50,357 bases of DNA, taken from positions 1-50,357 of the forward strand of contig CALFWM010000057.1 in NCBI GenBank assembly GCA_937928635.1, given 5' to 3'. A program made the translations under genes and the position numbers. A model generated the notes under the pieces. It had not been told where the DNA came from. It searched no databases and was given only the letters and a program-made list of their open reading frames with translations. Origin of the DNA: an uncultured Sulfitobacter sp. (GTDB taxonomy: Bacteria > Pseudomonadota > Alphaproteobacteria > Rhodobacterales > Rhodobacteraceae). Each line of letters starts with the position of its first letter. Position 1 is the stretch's first letter. Shown here in pieces: positions 34,749 to 44,111 of the stretch.

Positions 34749-35020
34749 GCCGAGCGATCACTCCGGCGCAGCATATGCAGCGTGATGCCCACCAATGACA
34801 TCACGACCCAAAACAGCTGAATAAGGGCGGAGGCGAGGTTAAAGCTCGCGGACAGGCCAATCAACACGCAGGTTGCGGCGAAAAGGTTAAGTGCGAAATA
34901 CATGACACATGCGCCGGTCAAAATCCTCAGCGTCAGCAATGTGTAGGCCAGAACGTAAAGGCAAAAGCCAATCACGCCGATGGTTTCGAAGAAATAAAGC
35001 GGTAATGTGGTCACTGGCAT
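34745..35020 (-). CDS. Small membrane protein, CBU_0592-like
   Basis: 91 residues with three predicted transmembrane helices and a basic C-terminal tail (H-M-L-R-R-S-D-R). The pattern Y-F-F-E-T-I-G-V-I-G-F-C-L-Y-V-L-A-Y resembles the CBU_0592 family of unknown function. Stop overlaps the M48 stop by four bases on the other strand. Confidence 0.7.
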   Translation of the reverse strand: MPVTTLPLYFFETIGVIGFCLYVLAYTLLTLRILTGACVMYFALNLFAATCVLIGLSASFNLASALIQLFWVVMSLVGITLHMLRRSDRSA

Positions 35021-35340
35021 GGGAACAGTCCAATCAACAGGTTCTAAAATAAAATGTGTCTAAACGGGGTCATCGTCCGTCAGGCTGCCGAAAATGGCGG
35101 GTCTTATCAAAATTGGTCGTCTTGAATATGGGGCATGGATAGCGCAGTGGCGGGGCCAGGACTATTCAGGTATTCCTTACCCTTGCGCCTCAGCGCGTTG
35201 CGGGGTGCGAGAGGGTCTCAGATGCAGTGGTTTTTCTGGCAGACATTTGGCAGGGTCGCGTTGATCTTTTCCACCGAAGGCAAGACAATTATGGCGTATC
35301 CCGGTCGCGTTTTGCAGCACCTGCGCGGAGAGTAACCACC

Positions 35341-35706
35341 ATGGCAATGCTCAAACTTGGCTCTGTTCTGACAGATCGCGGATCTAAATACGCGGTGTCT
35401 GGATGTCCTGCCCGAACGCGCGGCGAAATTGATGCGGCGCTCAAGCTGCTTAAGCGGGAAAAACCCTACGCCAAGGCGACACACAACACCTGGGCGGCCT
35501 TGCTGTCCGACGGCGGGATGTTGAAAGGGGACGATGGGGAATCTGGTGCGGGTATGGTGATATTACGCATGCTGGAACGCGAAGGCGTACAGGATCATCT
35601 GATCATCGTCACGCGTTGGTATGGCGGCAAACATCTGGGCGGGGATCGGTTTCGCCATGTGCAGACCTGCGTGCGGATGTATCTGGATCAGCTTGAGGCC
35701 GCCTGA
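35341..35706 (+). CDS. YigZ/IMPACT-family protein
   Basis: 121 residues, only the N-terminal UPF0029-like domain of the family. Visible: G-S-K-Y-A-V-S-G-C-P-A, T-H-N-T-W-A-A, D-D-G-E-S-G-A-G (G-E-x-x-G-T-A-G-x-P-like), R-W-Y-G-G-K-H-L-G-G-D-R. Full-length YigZ has about 200 residues, so this is the short form. Role unknown. GGAGAG precedes the ATG. The 320-bp region before it holds no clear gene; a 37-residue frame at 35222-35335 is not convincing. The last 19 bases overlap the hemolysin-III-like gene on the other strand. Confidence 0.85.
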   Translation: MAMLKLGSVLTDRGSKYAVSGCPARTRGEIDAALKLLKREKPYAKATHNTWAALLSDGGMLKGDDGESGAGMVILRMLEREGVQDHLIIVTRWYGGKHLGGDRFRHVQTCVRMYLDQLEAA

Positions 35707-36323
35707 ACACTGACCGCAATCGCGCCAAACAGGCTGGCGGAGGCGATCAGAACACACATGTGCCAGACCGCATTTTGAAACCGCATGCCGGGATGGGCAT
35801 AGATCAACGTGCCCAGCGAATAGATGACGCCGCCCCCGATGATCAGCACCAGCGCCAGACCCGGCAGGGTCTGCCACATCGGCCAGACCAGCAGGACCGA
35901 CAGCCACCCCATGCCAAGATAAAGTGCCAGTGACCCCTTGGCATCCAGACGCCAAAACCAGAGCTTTGCCAGAGCCCCGGCAAGCGCCAATGTCCAGACC
36001 AGCGCCAGAATGCCATAGGCAAAACCACTGCCAATCAGGATGGCGACAGGCGTGTAAGACCCTGCAATCTTGAAATAAATGGAGGCGTGATCAATCCGAC
36101 CCAATGTGGCGCGGCTACGGTCAAACGGCAGCAGATGGTAAAGCGCTGACGCGGCGAGGGCAAAGATTAAGGTGCAGACATAAAGGGCTGTCGCGGTCCA
36201 GACCGTCGGGGGCACGTTGATATTGGACAACAACAGCGCCGATGCGGGGATGGCAAGTGCGAGGCCCGCGATGTGGACAACACCGTCCGCAAAGGTTTCA
36301 GATGTGGAGGTTGGGTAGGCCAT
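35688..36323 (-). CDS. Hemolysin III/YqfA-family membrane protein
   Basis: 211 residues, seven transmembrane helices. Three His/Asp/Ser motifs of the PAQR/HlyIII fold: S-A-L-Y-H-L-L-P-F, R-I-D-H-A-S-I-Y-F, and W-H-M-C-V-L-I-A-S-A-S. Probable metal-dependent hydrolase in the inner membrane; hemolytic activity is not implied. Its ATG lies 65 bp downstream of the DUF393 gene's final stop, same strand. Confidence 0.88.
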   Translation of the reverse strand: MAYPTSTSETFADGVVHIAGLALAIPASALLLSNINVPPTVWTATALYVCTLIFALAASALYHLLPFDRSRATLGRIDHASIYFKIAGSYTPVAILIGSGFAYGILALVWTLALAGALAKLWFWRLDAKGSLALYLGMGWLSVLLVWPMWQTLPGLALVLIIGGGVIYSLGTLIYAHPGMRFQNAVWHMCVLIASASLFGAIAVSVQAASS

Positions 36324-36387
36324 GCGCAGGCCATATCATTCAGATATGATGAAAATATGGCTGCACCGTTTCCAAGTAGGAACAAAT

Positions 36388-36759
36388 CTACGCAACACCC
36401 TGCCGTTTTCGATGCCATCGAAACAATAGTGGCGCAAGAACATGATCATAGGCCAGACAGGCCACCCAGTGCACCACTGGCAAATTGATGATCCGCGCCA
36501 GCCAGCGATAGCGCGGTATTTCACGCCACAGGATGATAAAGGCGGGGATGCCTGAGAAAACCTATTCACCCTGGCGCACATGCAAGCGCTTGGCCGCATC
36601 CTGCGGGTCGATCTGCCAGCGTTTCAGGCGCTCGGGGTCCCCCAATGGGTCATAGGTGATTGGCAATTGCGCCTTTTCGCTCAACCGCGCGTAGTGGTCC
36701 ACCTCCCGTCGGCAGACGGGGCAGCTTTCATTATAGAGAACTTTGGTATCCTTACTCAT
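36388..36759 (-). pseudogene. DUF393 thiol-disulfide-oxidoreductase-like gene interrupted by an in-frame stop
   Basis: Reading from ATG 36759, residues 1-65 are normal DUF393: V-L-Y-N-E-S-C-P-V-C-R-R-E-V with the C-x-x-C pair, then D-P-L-G-D-P and D-A-A-K-R-L-H-V-R-Q-G-E. A TAG at 36562-36564 stops translation, but the same frame continues V-F-S-G-I-P-A-F-I-I-L-W-R-E-I-P-R-Y-R-W-L-A-R and ends with a stop at 36388, giving the usual length of about 123 residues. The missing part is the conserved helical second half. No frameshift is involved. The truncated product keeps the CxxC. Confidence 0.85.
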
Positions 36760-36789
36760 ACCCAGCAGATAGTGTGCCGTAACCCGCTT

Positions 36790-37152
36790 TCAACGCATCT
36801 TGTTGCTGTCAATCCAACGGGACATCAATGTGCGGTCCCGAAAACACTCATCCGGCACATCACGGCGCTTCAGCCGTGCGATACGCTCCGCAAAAGCCAC
36901 CTGTTTGGACGACGGATATTCGGAGAACTTGCCCTGCGCCTTTGGGGCCTTATGCGCATCAATCCAACGGGAGATCGCGGCGCGATCCCGTTCGATCTCC
37001 TTTGGCAAAGGGGATTTGGTTTTGGCCGCAAGGATACGGGCATAGGTAATCTGTTTTTCCGTCGCAGGCTTTGGCACCGGCAGTGGCAAGTCCACCTGCA
37101 CGGGTGTGGCCTCTCGCGAAGGGATGCCGGGGAACTGAGGTTGAAATGACAT
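36790..37152 (-). CDS. Protein built from two internal repeats
   Basis: 120 residues, basic, no signal peptide. Residues 31-68 and 81-118 are two 38-residue repeats that align without gaps, sharing 15 positions: pattern x-x-K-Q-hydrophobic ... A ... P-x-E ... R-D-R-x-x-x-S-R-W-I-D-x-x-K. The first 30 residues are Pro-rich. Short K-Q-x-x-Y/F-A modules of this type occur at the ends of some DNA topoisomerases and plasmid proteins as I recall, so nucleic-acid contact is possible but unproven. GGAGG precedes the ATG at 37152. It lies 31 bp upstream of the DUF393 gene. Confidence 0.75.
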   Translation of the reverse strand: MSFQPQFPGIPSREATPVQVDLPLPVPKPATEKQITYARILAAKTKSPLPKEIERDRAAISRWIDAHKAPKAQGKFSEYPSSKQVAFAERIARLKRRDVPDECFRDRTLMSRWIDSNKMR

Positions 37153-37389
37153 GTGCCGCGCCTCCTGAAGTGCTCTTGTCAAATATAGAACATAAAGAGA
37201 ACATTTACAAGGTTTGCGACATATACGCCCTATCAAGACAGTCGATTGACCGCCCGGTAAGGCGTTTTGACAGAAAATAGTGAATGCAATCTAAAGCTGT
37301 TGAGACCTCAGTGAACCCATCTCGCAGGGTGCTGCTGCGCGGATAGCACGGCCCTGCTAAAGCAGCTGTTTAAGGGCTGAAAAATCGGT

Positions 37390-38760
37390 TCAAACAAGAC
37401 GTCCCCAAAGGTCGTATTCCCCGGCCTCTTCAACCTCAACGCGGGCAATGTCACCAACGTGCAATCCCTCAAACCCCTCATCTATAAAGAGATTCCCGTC
37501 AATTTCAGGTGCATCGGCTATGGTCCGGCAGGTTGCCGCCTCATCATCAATCTCATCGACAATCACGTCCATGACCTGCCCGACCTTGGCCGCCAGCTTG
37601 GCCTGCGAAATCGCCTGGGCCTTGGTCATAAACCGCTCCCACCGCTCTTGTTTGTCAGCATCGTCCACATGATCGGGCAGTGCGTTGGAGCGCGCGCCTT
37701 CGACATTTTCGTACTGAAAACACCCGACCCGATCCAGCTGCGCCTCATCGAGCCAATCCAAAAGGGTCTGAAACTCTGCCTCCGTTTCACCGGGATACCC
37801 GACGATAAAGGTCGAGCGCAGGGTGATATCCGGGCACACCGCGCGCCAGGCGGCAATTTCATCGAGGGTTTTTGAGGCGGCGGCGGGCCGCGCCATGCGC
37901 TTCAGGACATCGGGATGGGCGTGCTGAAACGGGATGTCGAGGTAGGGCAAAACCAACCCCTCCGCCATAAGGGGGACCAACTGGCGCACATGCGGATAGG
38001 GGTAGACGTAATGCAGCCGCACCCAAGCCCCCAAAGACCCCAGATCGCGCGCCAGATCGGTGATATGGGCGCGGTGGTCGCGATCCTCAGCATGTTTGAT
38101 GTCCACGCCATAGGCCGATGTGTCCTGCGAAATCACCAGTAGTTCTTTTACGCCGCTTTCCACCAACCGCTCCGCTTCGCGCATCACGGCATGTGCCGGG
38201 CGCGAGGCCAAGCGCCCGCGCATGTCGGGAATGATACAGAACTTGCATTTGTGATTGCAGCCCTCGGAGATTTTCAAATAGCTGAAATGGCGCGGGGTCA
38301 GTGACACCTGCTGGGCAGGCAACAGATCAACAAACGGGTCCGGGCTGGGTGGCACGGCGGCATGCACCGCATCCAGCACCTGTTCATACTGATGTGGGCC
38401 TGTAACGGCCAAGATGCGCGGATGATGTTCGCGGATATAGTCGGGTTCCGCCCCAAGACAGCCGGTGACAATCACGCGACCGTTTTCCGTGAGCGCCTCC
38501 CCAATCGCCTCCAGCGACTCCGCCTTGGCGGAGTCCAGAAAACCGCAGGTGTTCACAATCACCGCATCCGCCCCGGCGTAGTCGGGCGAAACGCCATAGC
38601 CCTCAGCGCGCAGCCGCGTCAAAATACGCTCGCTATCCACCAAGGCTTTGGGGCAGCCCAAGGATACCATGCCGATGCTTGGCTGGCCGGGGCGTTTGGG
38701 ATCGCTGATGCGAGCCTTGGGGGCTAGATCGGGGCGCAGGTCAGGGGGATTTGTGCTCAT
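37390..38760 (-). CDS. rimO: Ribosomal protein S12 methylthiotransferase
   Basis: 456 residues. Adds the methylthio group to an Asp of ribosomal protein S12 by radical-SAM chemistry. UPF0004 domain with three Cys (L-G-C-P-K, N-T-C-G-F, T-G-C-L-G), radical-SAM core with G-C-N-H-K-C-K-F-C binding the second cluster (about 165), and a C-terminal TRAM domain. Needs two 4Fe-4S clusters. The start at 38760 is followed by a Pro-rich lead and the conserved G-M-V-S-L-G-C; a longer frame to 38874 overlaps the palindrome pair. Divergent from trpB. Confidence 0.95.
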   Translation of the reverse strand: MSTNPPDLRPDLAPKARISDPKRPGQPSIGMVSLGCPKALVDSERILTRLRAEGYGVSPDYAGADAVIVNTCGFLDSAKAESLEAIGEALTENGRVIVTGCLGAEPDYIREHHPRILAVTGPHQYEQVLDAVHAAVPPSPDPFVDLLPAQQVSLTPRHFSYLKISEGCNHKCKFCIIPDMRGRLASRPAHAVMREAERLVESGVKELLVISQDTSAYGVDIKHAEDRDHRAHITDLARDLGSLGAWVRLHYVYPYPHVRQLVPLMAEGLVLPYLDIPFQHAHPDVLKRMARPAAASKTLDEIAAWRAVCPDITLRSTFIVGYPGETEAEFQTLLDWLDEAQLDRVGCFQYENVEGARSNALPDHVDDADKQERWERFMTKAQAISQAKLAAKVGQVMDVIVDEIDDEAATCRTIADAPEIDGNLFIDEGFEGLHVGDIARVEVEEAGEYDLWGRLV

Positions 38761-38801
38761 GCGCTGGGCTATATGCGTTCTGAGACCTCTGGGGAAGGGG
38801 G

Positions 38802-38846
38802 TCGGACTTTTTGAAAAGTCCGATCCAGAAATTTCGAATTTTCCGG
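38802..38846. repeat. Tandem palindromes between rimO and trpB
   Basis: TCGGACTTTT-TG-AAAAGTCCGA at 38802-38823 (perfect 10-bp arms) and a near-perfect 22-bp palindrome at 38825-38846 (CCAGAAATTTCGAATTTTCC plus GG; centre TTCGAA) are separated by one base. They sit between two divergent gene starts. Confidence 0.75.
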
Positions 38847-38916
38847 ACAGGCGGCCAACCGCTTTACCCCACACCTATCGGACGCTATGTGCAACGGGTG
38901 CAAGGGGAGACACTCA

Positions 38917-40149
38917 ATGGCAAATGATCTTTTCAACTCATTCATGACTGGCCCGGATGAAAACGGTCGCTTTGGTGATTTTGGCGGACGCTTTGTGTCC
39001 GAAACGCTGATGCCGCTGATTCTGGAGCTGGAAGCGCAGTACGAACATGCCAAGACGGATGAGAGCTTCTGGGCCGAAATGCATGACCTCTGGACGCACT
39101 ACGTCGGCCGCCCCAGCCCGCTCTATTTTGCCGAGCGCCTGACAGAGCACCTCGGTGGTGCCAAGGTTTACATGAAGCGCGATGAGCTGAACCACACCGG
39201 CGCGCATAAGATCAACAATGTGCTGGGCCAGATCATTCTGGCCCGTCGCATGGGCAAAAAACGCATCATTGCAGAAACGGGTGCCGGGCAACACGGTGTG
39301 GCCACGGCGACCGTCTGTGCCAAGTTTGGCCTCAAATGTGTTGTCTACATGGGCGCACATGATGTGGAGCGTCAGGCGCCCAACGTCTTCCGCATGCGCC
39401 TGCTGGGGGCAGAGGTTGTGCCCGTCACGTCGGGTCGCGGCACGTTGAAAGACGCCATGAACGACGCGCTGCGCGATTGGGTGACCAACGTGCGCGATAC
39501 ATTCTATTGCATCGGCACCGTGGCCGGGCCGCACCCCTATCCGGCGATGGTCCGCGATTTTCAGGCCATCATCGGCAAGGAAGTCCGCGACCAGATGACC
39601 GCAGCCGAGGGACGTTTCCCCGACACGGTGATCGCCGCAATTGGCGGTGGATCAAACGCGATGGGGCTGTTCTTTCCGTTTCTGGATGACAAAGAGGTCA
39701 ACATCATCGGCGTGGAGGCGGGTGGCAAAGGCGTGAATGCCAAGATGGAACATTGTGCCTCGCTCACGGGCGGGCGCCCGGGCGTGCTGCACGGCAACCG
39801 CACGTATCTCTTGCAGGATGACGATGGTCAGATTCTCGAAGGGTTCTCGATTTCGGCAGGGCTCGATTACCCCGGTATCGGGCCAGAGCATGCCTGGCTG
39901 CATGAAATTGGCCGCGCGCAATATGTTTCGATCACCGACAAGGAGGCGCTGGCGGCCTTTCAGGTCTGTTGCGCGCTTGAGGGTATCATCCCCGCGCTGG
40001 AACCCAGCCATGCCCTGGCCCATGTGATGAAGATTGCTCCGGAATTGCCCGTAGATCATATCATCTGCATGAACATGTGTGGGCGCGGAGATAAGGACAT
40101 CTTTACCGTTGCCAAGGCGCTTGGCTTTGAGATGGGTGAATTTGCCTAG
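38917..40149 (+). CDS. trpB: Tryptophan synthase beta chain
   Basis: 410 residues. Condenses indole and serine to tryptophan with [14 protein letters not shown] near the start, [10 protein letters not shown] with the PLP Lys (about 99), G-G-G-S-N-A-M-G near 236, and the C-terminal C-G-R-G-D-K-D. The ATG at 38917 has an AAGGGGAGA box. No trpA lies next to it in the window; the usual partner trpF or trpA is therefore elsewhere or not adjacent. The stop codon lies inside a palindrome. Confidence 0.96.
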   Translation: MANDLFNSFMTGPDENGRFGDFGGRFVSETLMPLILELEAQYEHAKTDESFWAEMHDLWTHYVGRPSPLYFAERLTEHLGGAKVYMKRDELNHTGAHKINNVLGQIILARRMGKKRIIAETGAGQHGVATATVCAKFGLKCVVYMGAHDVERQAPNVFRMRLLGAEVVPVTSGRGTLKDAMNDALRDWVTNVRDTFYCIGTVAGPHPYPAMVRDFQAIIGKEVRDQMTAAEGRFPDTVIAAIGGGSNAMGLFFPFLDDKEVNIIGVEAGGKGVNAKMEHCASLTGGRPGVLHGNRTYLLQDDDGQILEGFSISAGLDYPGIGPEHAWLHEIGRAQYVSITDKEALAAFQVCCALEGIIPALEPSHALAHVMKIAPELPVDHIICMNMCGRGDKDIFTVAKALGFEMGEFA

Positions 40150-40177
40150 AGGCAAATTTGGAGGCTCTGCCTCCAAA
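40139..40177. repeat. Tandem palindromes at the trpB stop
   Basis: AATTTGCC-TAGA-GGCAAATT at 40139-40158 includes the trpB stop codon; TTTGGAGGC-TCT-GCCTCCAAA at 40157-40177 follows, sharing two bases. The second can form a terminator-like stem but has no T tract. Confidence 0.7.
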
Positions 40178-40213
40178 CCTCCGGGAAGAGTTAAGGCCAG
40201 AAAGAGGGAAACC

Positions 40214-40795
40214 CTACCGCGTCAGCTCCAAAATGTCAAAATCACTTTCCACCGCAGGGGAGGGGAACAGCAGCCGTGCGCGCGTGGGGCTGATGCGTTC
40301 AAGCACGGCGATCTGGGTTTGGACAGTCCCGTCCGAGTTAAAATCCGCAGGCAGGTCAGCATAGGCAGGCGGGTTTTGGCCCGCCACATAGCCGACGCCC
40401 ACATAAATCGCGCGCCCCTCCCGCAGTTGGATCACCCCTTTGGTGCGCTGTGAGCCACTGAGCTTTTCAAAGGCAAAACCGCCGCCCGCAATCTCAAAAA
40501 TACACTCAAACGGCGTATAGACCACGAGGGGTGCTGCGCCCCCCATTTTGATCGTACGGCATTTCCACGGCCCAGCGAGCGTTTCATCAAATGCAATGTC
40601 CGGCGTGCCGGAAAGGGCCTTGGTCAGGGCTGCGACATCCTGCGGGGCACCCCCGGCAAGGGCCTGCACCAAAGCCTCCCCGATGGAGGTGCTGTAGCCG
40701 GCCAGACGCGCGGCGTCCTGCGGGCGCAGAGCCTCTTGCGCCGTCGCAGGCAGGGTGAGCGCAAGGCTCAGCGCAAAGGCGGCAACGCCCCTCAT
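40214..40795 (-). CDS. DUF4893 secreted protein
   Basis: 193 residues, signal peptide (1-20, A-T-A-Q-E). The middle shows G-P-W-K-C-R-T-I-K-M-G-G and the end E-S-D-F-D-I-L-E-L, typical of the DUF4893 family. Function unknown. Its ATG overlaps the stop of the M50 protease gene by four bases, indicating coupled translation. Confidence 0.8.
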   Translation of the reverse strand: MRGVAAFALSLALTLPATAQEALRPQDAARLAGYSTSIGEALVQALAGGAPQDVAALTKALSGTPDIAFDETLAGPWKCRTIKMGGAAPLVVYTPFECIFEIAGGGFAFEKLSGSQRTKGVIQLREGRAIYVGVGYVAGQNPPAYADLPADFNSDGTVQTQIAVLERISPTRARLLFPSPAVESDFDILELTR

Positions 40796-41448
40796 CCTTT
40801 GAGCCGCAGCATTTGCAGGTGCAGCCGCACAGGTGGAAAGAAAAACAGCACCAGCCCAACAGAAAAGAACAGCCACAACATGCCCGGAATCCAAAGTGCG
40901 GCGATCACCAACCCCACGCCACCGGATATCCGGGTTGCGGTCCCCGCAGGCAGAAACCGCAACAACAGCAGTTGGAACAATTTGCCCCCATCCAAGGGAT
41001 GCACCGGCAGCATGTTAAAGAGGGCAAGGAACAGGTTGATCATCGCCAGCCAGTAGAGCGCCCAGGCCAGCAAGGGCGTGGCCACCATCGGGGCCGCAAG
41101 AGACGCGATGGCCCAGATCGCAAGGTTCACAATCGGGCCCATGGCAACGATCAACTCTTGCTCGGCGTAACTGGGGGAGCGCGCATGTTCGCAAAACCCG
41201 CCCCCGCCGTGGATCATGATGCGCCGCACCGGCACGCCCTGCACGATGCATCCCCATGCGTGCCCCAATTCATGCAGGAAGATTGAGCCGATCAACATGG
41301 CCACAAAGCCTAGATCATAGATTAAGGTCGCCGTGCCGCCGCTAAAAGAGATGAATATCAGTGGCAGCAACAGGATCGTCCCGCCAATTTGCACCGGCAC
41401 GCCAAATGGGCCGATGAATTGAAAGATTGGTTTGTCGTTGCTTAACAT
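40792..41448 (-). CDS. M50 site-2 protease-family membrane metallopeptidase
   Basis: 218 residues, about six transmembrane helices. Zinc motif H-E-L-G-H at about 60-64 and the third ligand in N-M-L-P-V-H-P-L-D-G-G-K (about 144-155). Probable intramembrane protease; substrate unknown. Its stop is followed immediately (one base) by the DUF2237 gene start region on the same strand, and its ATG precedes DUF2237's stop directly: the three genes 40214-41838 look like one operon read right to left. Confidence 0.88.
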   Translation of the reverse strand: MLSNDKPIFQFIGPFGVPVQIGGTILLLPLIFISFSGGTATLIYDLGFVAMLIGSIFLHELGHAWGCIVQGVPVRRIMIHGGGGFCEHARSPSYAEQELIVAMGPIVNLAIWAIASLAAPMVATPLLAWALYWLAMINLFLALFNMLPVHPLDGGKLFQLLLLRFLPAGTATRISGGVGLVIAALWIPGMLWLFFSVGLVLFFFPPVRLHLQMLRLKG

Positions 41449-41838
41449 TCAGCTGTTCCCGCTGGTGCTGGGAAGGGCATGGGCCTGTAAGACCTCCAGC
41501 GGAACTGCGTCCAGCGCGCGCAGATGGGTCGCCGCCAGATGCACCTTGGGCGCGCAGCCCTCCTCTGCGGCCAGCATGAAACGCCCCGCGCAGAGGCACC
41601 ATGGGTCGCCGGGGTTGAGGCCCGCAAAGCCATATTCCGGGCGTGGCGTGCTCAGGTCATTCCCGACATATTTGGAGAATGCCAGGAATTCGGCGGTCAT
41701 CACCGCGCAGACCGTATGGCTGCCCTGATCCGCCGCGCAGGTGTTGCATGACCCATCGCGGAAAAATCCGGTGATCGGGTCAGTCCCACAGACCACCAGG
41801 GGTTCGTTCAGGACATTAACGCTGTCGTCTGGTTCCAT
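41449..41838 (-). CDS. DUF2237 small protein
   Basis: 129 residues; N-V-L-N-E-P-L-V-V-C-G, R-D-G-S-C-N-T-C and H-T-V-C-A-V-M-T are the conserved DUF2237 (COG3651) segments, with several cysteines suited to metal or disulfide. Function unknown. The start at 41838 begins the conserved part; a longer frame to 41934 overlaps the serine-hydrolase gene. The stop directly abuts the M50 protease ATG. Confidence 0.85.
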   Translation of the reverse strand: MEPDDSVNVLNEPLVVCGTDPITGFFRDGSCNTCAADQGSHTVCAVMTAEFLAFSKYVGNDLSTPRPEYGFAGLNPGDPWCLCAGRFMLAAEEGCAPKVHLAATHLRALDAVPLEVLQAHALPSTSGNS

Positions 41839-41842
41839 GGTC

Positions 41843-43006
41843 TCAGATTCCCTCTGCAATACGGCGAAAGATTGCGGTGTTGGATTGGGCGACGCCTTGG
41901 TCGCGAAACTGGCGATCTGCGGCATTGGTGGCAATCACCACCTCGCGTGCCGTGTCGATGTAGACGTATTGGCCGTAAATCCCGCGCGCCATGTATTCGC
42001 CGGGGGCGCCATCCCGCGGGATCCACCATTGATAGCCATATTGGATCTCGCCCTCTGCCGTGGGAGCACTGGGCCGGGTGGAAGCCGTGACCCAATCGGC
42101 AGGCACAATCTGTTGACCTTGCCACATGCCGCCCTGCAGGTACATCTGGCCAAACCGCGCAAAATCCCGTGTGGTCATGTTGATCCCGCCCAACACAAAG
42201 GCGGTGCCGACACCGTCAGTCAGGTAATAAGGCTCATCCTCAAGCCCCAGAGGGGCAATCACCTTTTCGCTCATCAAATCCGCAATGCTCCGCCCGGTGG
42301 CACCGCGCACCACCATGCCAATGATATGCGTGTCGATGGAGACATATTTCCAGCCCTCACCGGGCGCAGCAAAGGTCTCGGTCAACTCGGCGGCAAAGGT
42401 GTCCATCTCGCGTCCAAGGGCCAGAACGCGGCCCATGCGGTTGATGTCTGAATTTTTGTCCAGATAATCCTCATCAAAGGTGACGCCGCTGGTCATCTGC
42501 AACACGTTGAGCAACGTGGCACCGTCATAGGCCCCGCCTTTCAGCTGGGGCGCGTATTTGGTGACCGGATCGTCAAGGCTGTCTATTTTGCCCTCAGCCA
42601 GCAGGATGCCCACAAGGGCCGACAAATAGCTTTTTGAAATCGACCAGCCAATGCGCCGGTGCTTGTTGGTGGTGCCCAGAAAATAGTTTTCATAGACAAC
42701 CTCGCCCTTTTTCAAAATCACCAGCGCGGTGACGGAACGCTCTTTGATCCAGGTGTTGACCCCGTTGGGCAAGAAGGCTTCGGGGCCATAGGGCAGTTCA
42801 GAAACAGGCCCATCGCCGCGCGAAACCGGTACGGACAAAAAGGCGGTGTTCATGTTGCTGAAATTATCGACAATCCTGCCTTCGGAGAACAGCGAATTCA
42901 CCGCCATCAAGCGGGTGATTTCCTCGCGTTTCCAGATGCCTGCGGCCAGTATGATCAGCAGTGACACCAGCGCGCCACGCCACAGCCATCTCAAGATGTT
43001 TCGCAT
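41843..43006 (-). CDS. Beta-lactamase-fold serine hydrolase
   Basis: 387 residues: N-terminal membrane anchor (about 6-24), then a class C beta-lactamase-like domain with G-W-S-I-S-K (S-x-x-K, nucleophile Ser) and Y-V-S-I-D-T-H near the second motif. The third motif is not a classical K-T-G or H-T-G, so a penicillin-hydrolysing role is unlikely; esterase or 6-aminohexanoate-dimer hydrolase-like activity is more plausible. AAGGAGCAGGG precedes the ATG at 43006. Four bases separate its stop from the DUF2237 ATG, so it is probably in the same transcript. Confidence 0.88.
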   Translation of the reverse strand: MRNILRWLWRGALVSLLIILAAGIWKREEITRLMAVNSLFSEGRIVDNFSNMNTAFLSVPVSRGDGPVSELPYGPEAFLPNGVNTWIKERSVTALVILKKGEVVYENYFLGTTNKHRRIGWSISKSYLSALVGILLAEGKIDSLDDPVTKYAPQLKGGAYDGATLLNVLQMTSGVTFDEDYLDKNSDINRMGRVLALGREMDTFAAELTETFAAPGEGWKYVSIDTHIIGMVVRGATGRSIADLMSEKVIAPLGLEDEPYYLTDGVGTAFVLGGINMTTRDFARFGQMYLQGGMWQGQQIVPADWVTASTRPSAPTAEGEIQYGYQWWIPRDGAPGEYMARGIYGQYVYIDTAREVVIATNAADRQFRDQGVAQSNTAIFRRIAEGI

Positions 43007-43070
43007 CCCTGCTCCTTTGGTTTGCGCCATCCAAACACGTTGCGCCCAAAGGTGCCAGTGTGACCTTTGA

Positions 43071-44111
43071 TCACGACACGCCGTTCCAGTTGATCCAGCG
43101 CCCATGAAAATCCGCACGCCCCAAATCAAGGGTCAGATCGCCGGGCCAGAGCCGCAATGTCAGGCTGGCCCCGACCTTGCCCGTTGTGTCCCCGTCACTT
43201 TCCATCGACAGCCATGCCAGCGGGCGATGCGGTGTGGCTTGCGCCCCTGCGGCTTCAATCAACGCGGTGCCGCGCGCCTGAACCTGCGGCGGAAAATACT
43301 GCCAGGCCACCGTGTGCTGGATCAGATGCAAATGCCCCTCCGGTGCGGCGGCAAGGCGGGGGGACAGCCAGTCAATCGCATCGCCTTTGGCCACATGGCC
43401 CATCGCAACCGATGCCGCCGCGCGTGTGCGGACCAAGCGGTCTGGCTGATCAGGCCAAAGGTAGGCGGTCAGCCGCAACAAATCGGCGGGTTTGCGGGGG
43501 TCTTGGGGGTTCAGGTCAACACCGGCGCGCTCCGCAATCCGGGGGGTGACATCAGGGGGCGGAGGGCCTGTCCAATCAGGGTTAAGCGTGAGGGCAGGGT
43601 TGGCCGGGCCAAACCGCGCGCCCGCAACGTCCAACGCATAATGATCCCACATCAGGTTCAGCCCGCCGCTGGCCCCCAATTCAGACAGATGAAGGGGCAG
43701 ATCAAAGTGGCTGACAGCGACGCGCGCGCCTGCAATCAGGGCCGCTGCACGCCGCACCTCATTGGTTTGCGGCGCACTTTCGCACCAGTTTACCAAAAAC
43801 GGCTCATGGGTCCGCAGCGCGTTCAGAACGGCAGCCCGGAGGGTGTCATCATCTGCGGTGTGGGGCGGATAATGCGCGGCAAGGTCCGGGGCGGCGTTGC
43901 TGAGCACAAGTGCATGCAACCCGCCCGCAACCCGCAGGGGCAAGGAATGGCCCGCAGGCCCGATATCGCCCTCAAAGGTGGCAAATCTGCGCCCCAGTTC
44001 AGAGTCTTCGGGCCATGCATCTGCCAAGAGGTTCAGCAACTGCCCCATGAATGGCGATCCCATCTGCGCGCAGGTATGTGATTGCGCGCGAAAGGCGCCT
44101 GAGAGGTTCAT
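43071..44111 (-). CDS. DUF2332 family protein
   Basis: 346 residues, mostly helical. L-H-L-S-E-L-G-A-S-G-G-L-N-L-M-W-D near the middle is the conserved DUF2332 segment, resembling a methyltransferase-like loop. Function unknown. Its ATG overlaps the pth stop by four bases; its stop is 64 bp before the serine-hydrolase ATG. Confidence 0.85.
   Translation of the reverse strand: MNLSGAFRAQSHTCAQMGSPFMGQLLNLLADAWPEDSELGRRFATFEGDIGPAGHSLPLRVAGGLHALVLSNAAPDLAAHYPPHTADDDTLRAAVLNALRTHEPFLVNWCESAPQTNEVRRAAALIAGARVAVSHFDLPLHLSELGASGGLNLMWDHYALDVAGARFGPANPALTLNPDWTGPPPPDVTPRIAERAGVDLNPQDPRKPADLLRLTAYLWPDQPDRLVRTRAAASVAMGHVAKGDAIDWLSPRLAAAPEGHLHLIQHTVAWQYFPPQVQARGTALIEAAGAQATPHRPLAWLSMESDGDTTGKVGASLTLRLWPGDLTLDLGRADFHGRWINWNGVS

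Noticed and set aside
35135..35335. 66-codon plus-strand frame before the YigZ-type gene
   Set aside because: No domain, mixed composition, and no ribosome-binding site at its first ATG; even the inner ATG at 35222 is weak.
43104..44081. Plus-strand frame of 325 codons over DUF2332
   Set aside because: Antisense shadow with Arg/Gly/Cys-rich content; DUF2332 on the other strand overlaps pth as an operon would.
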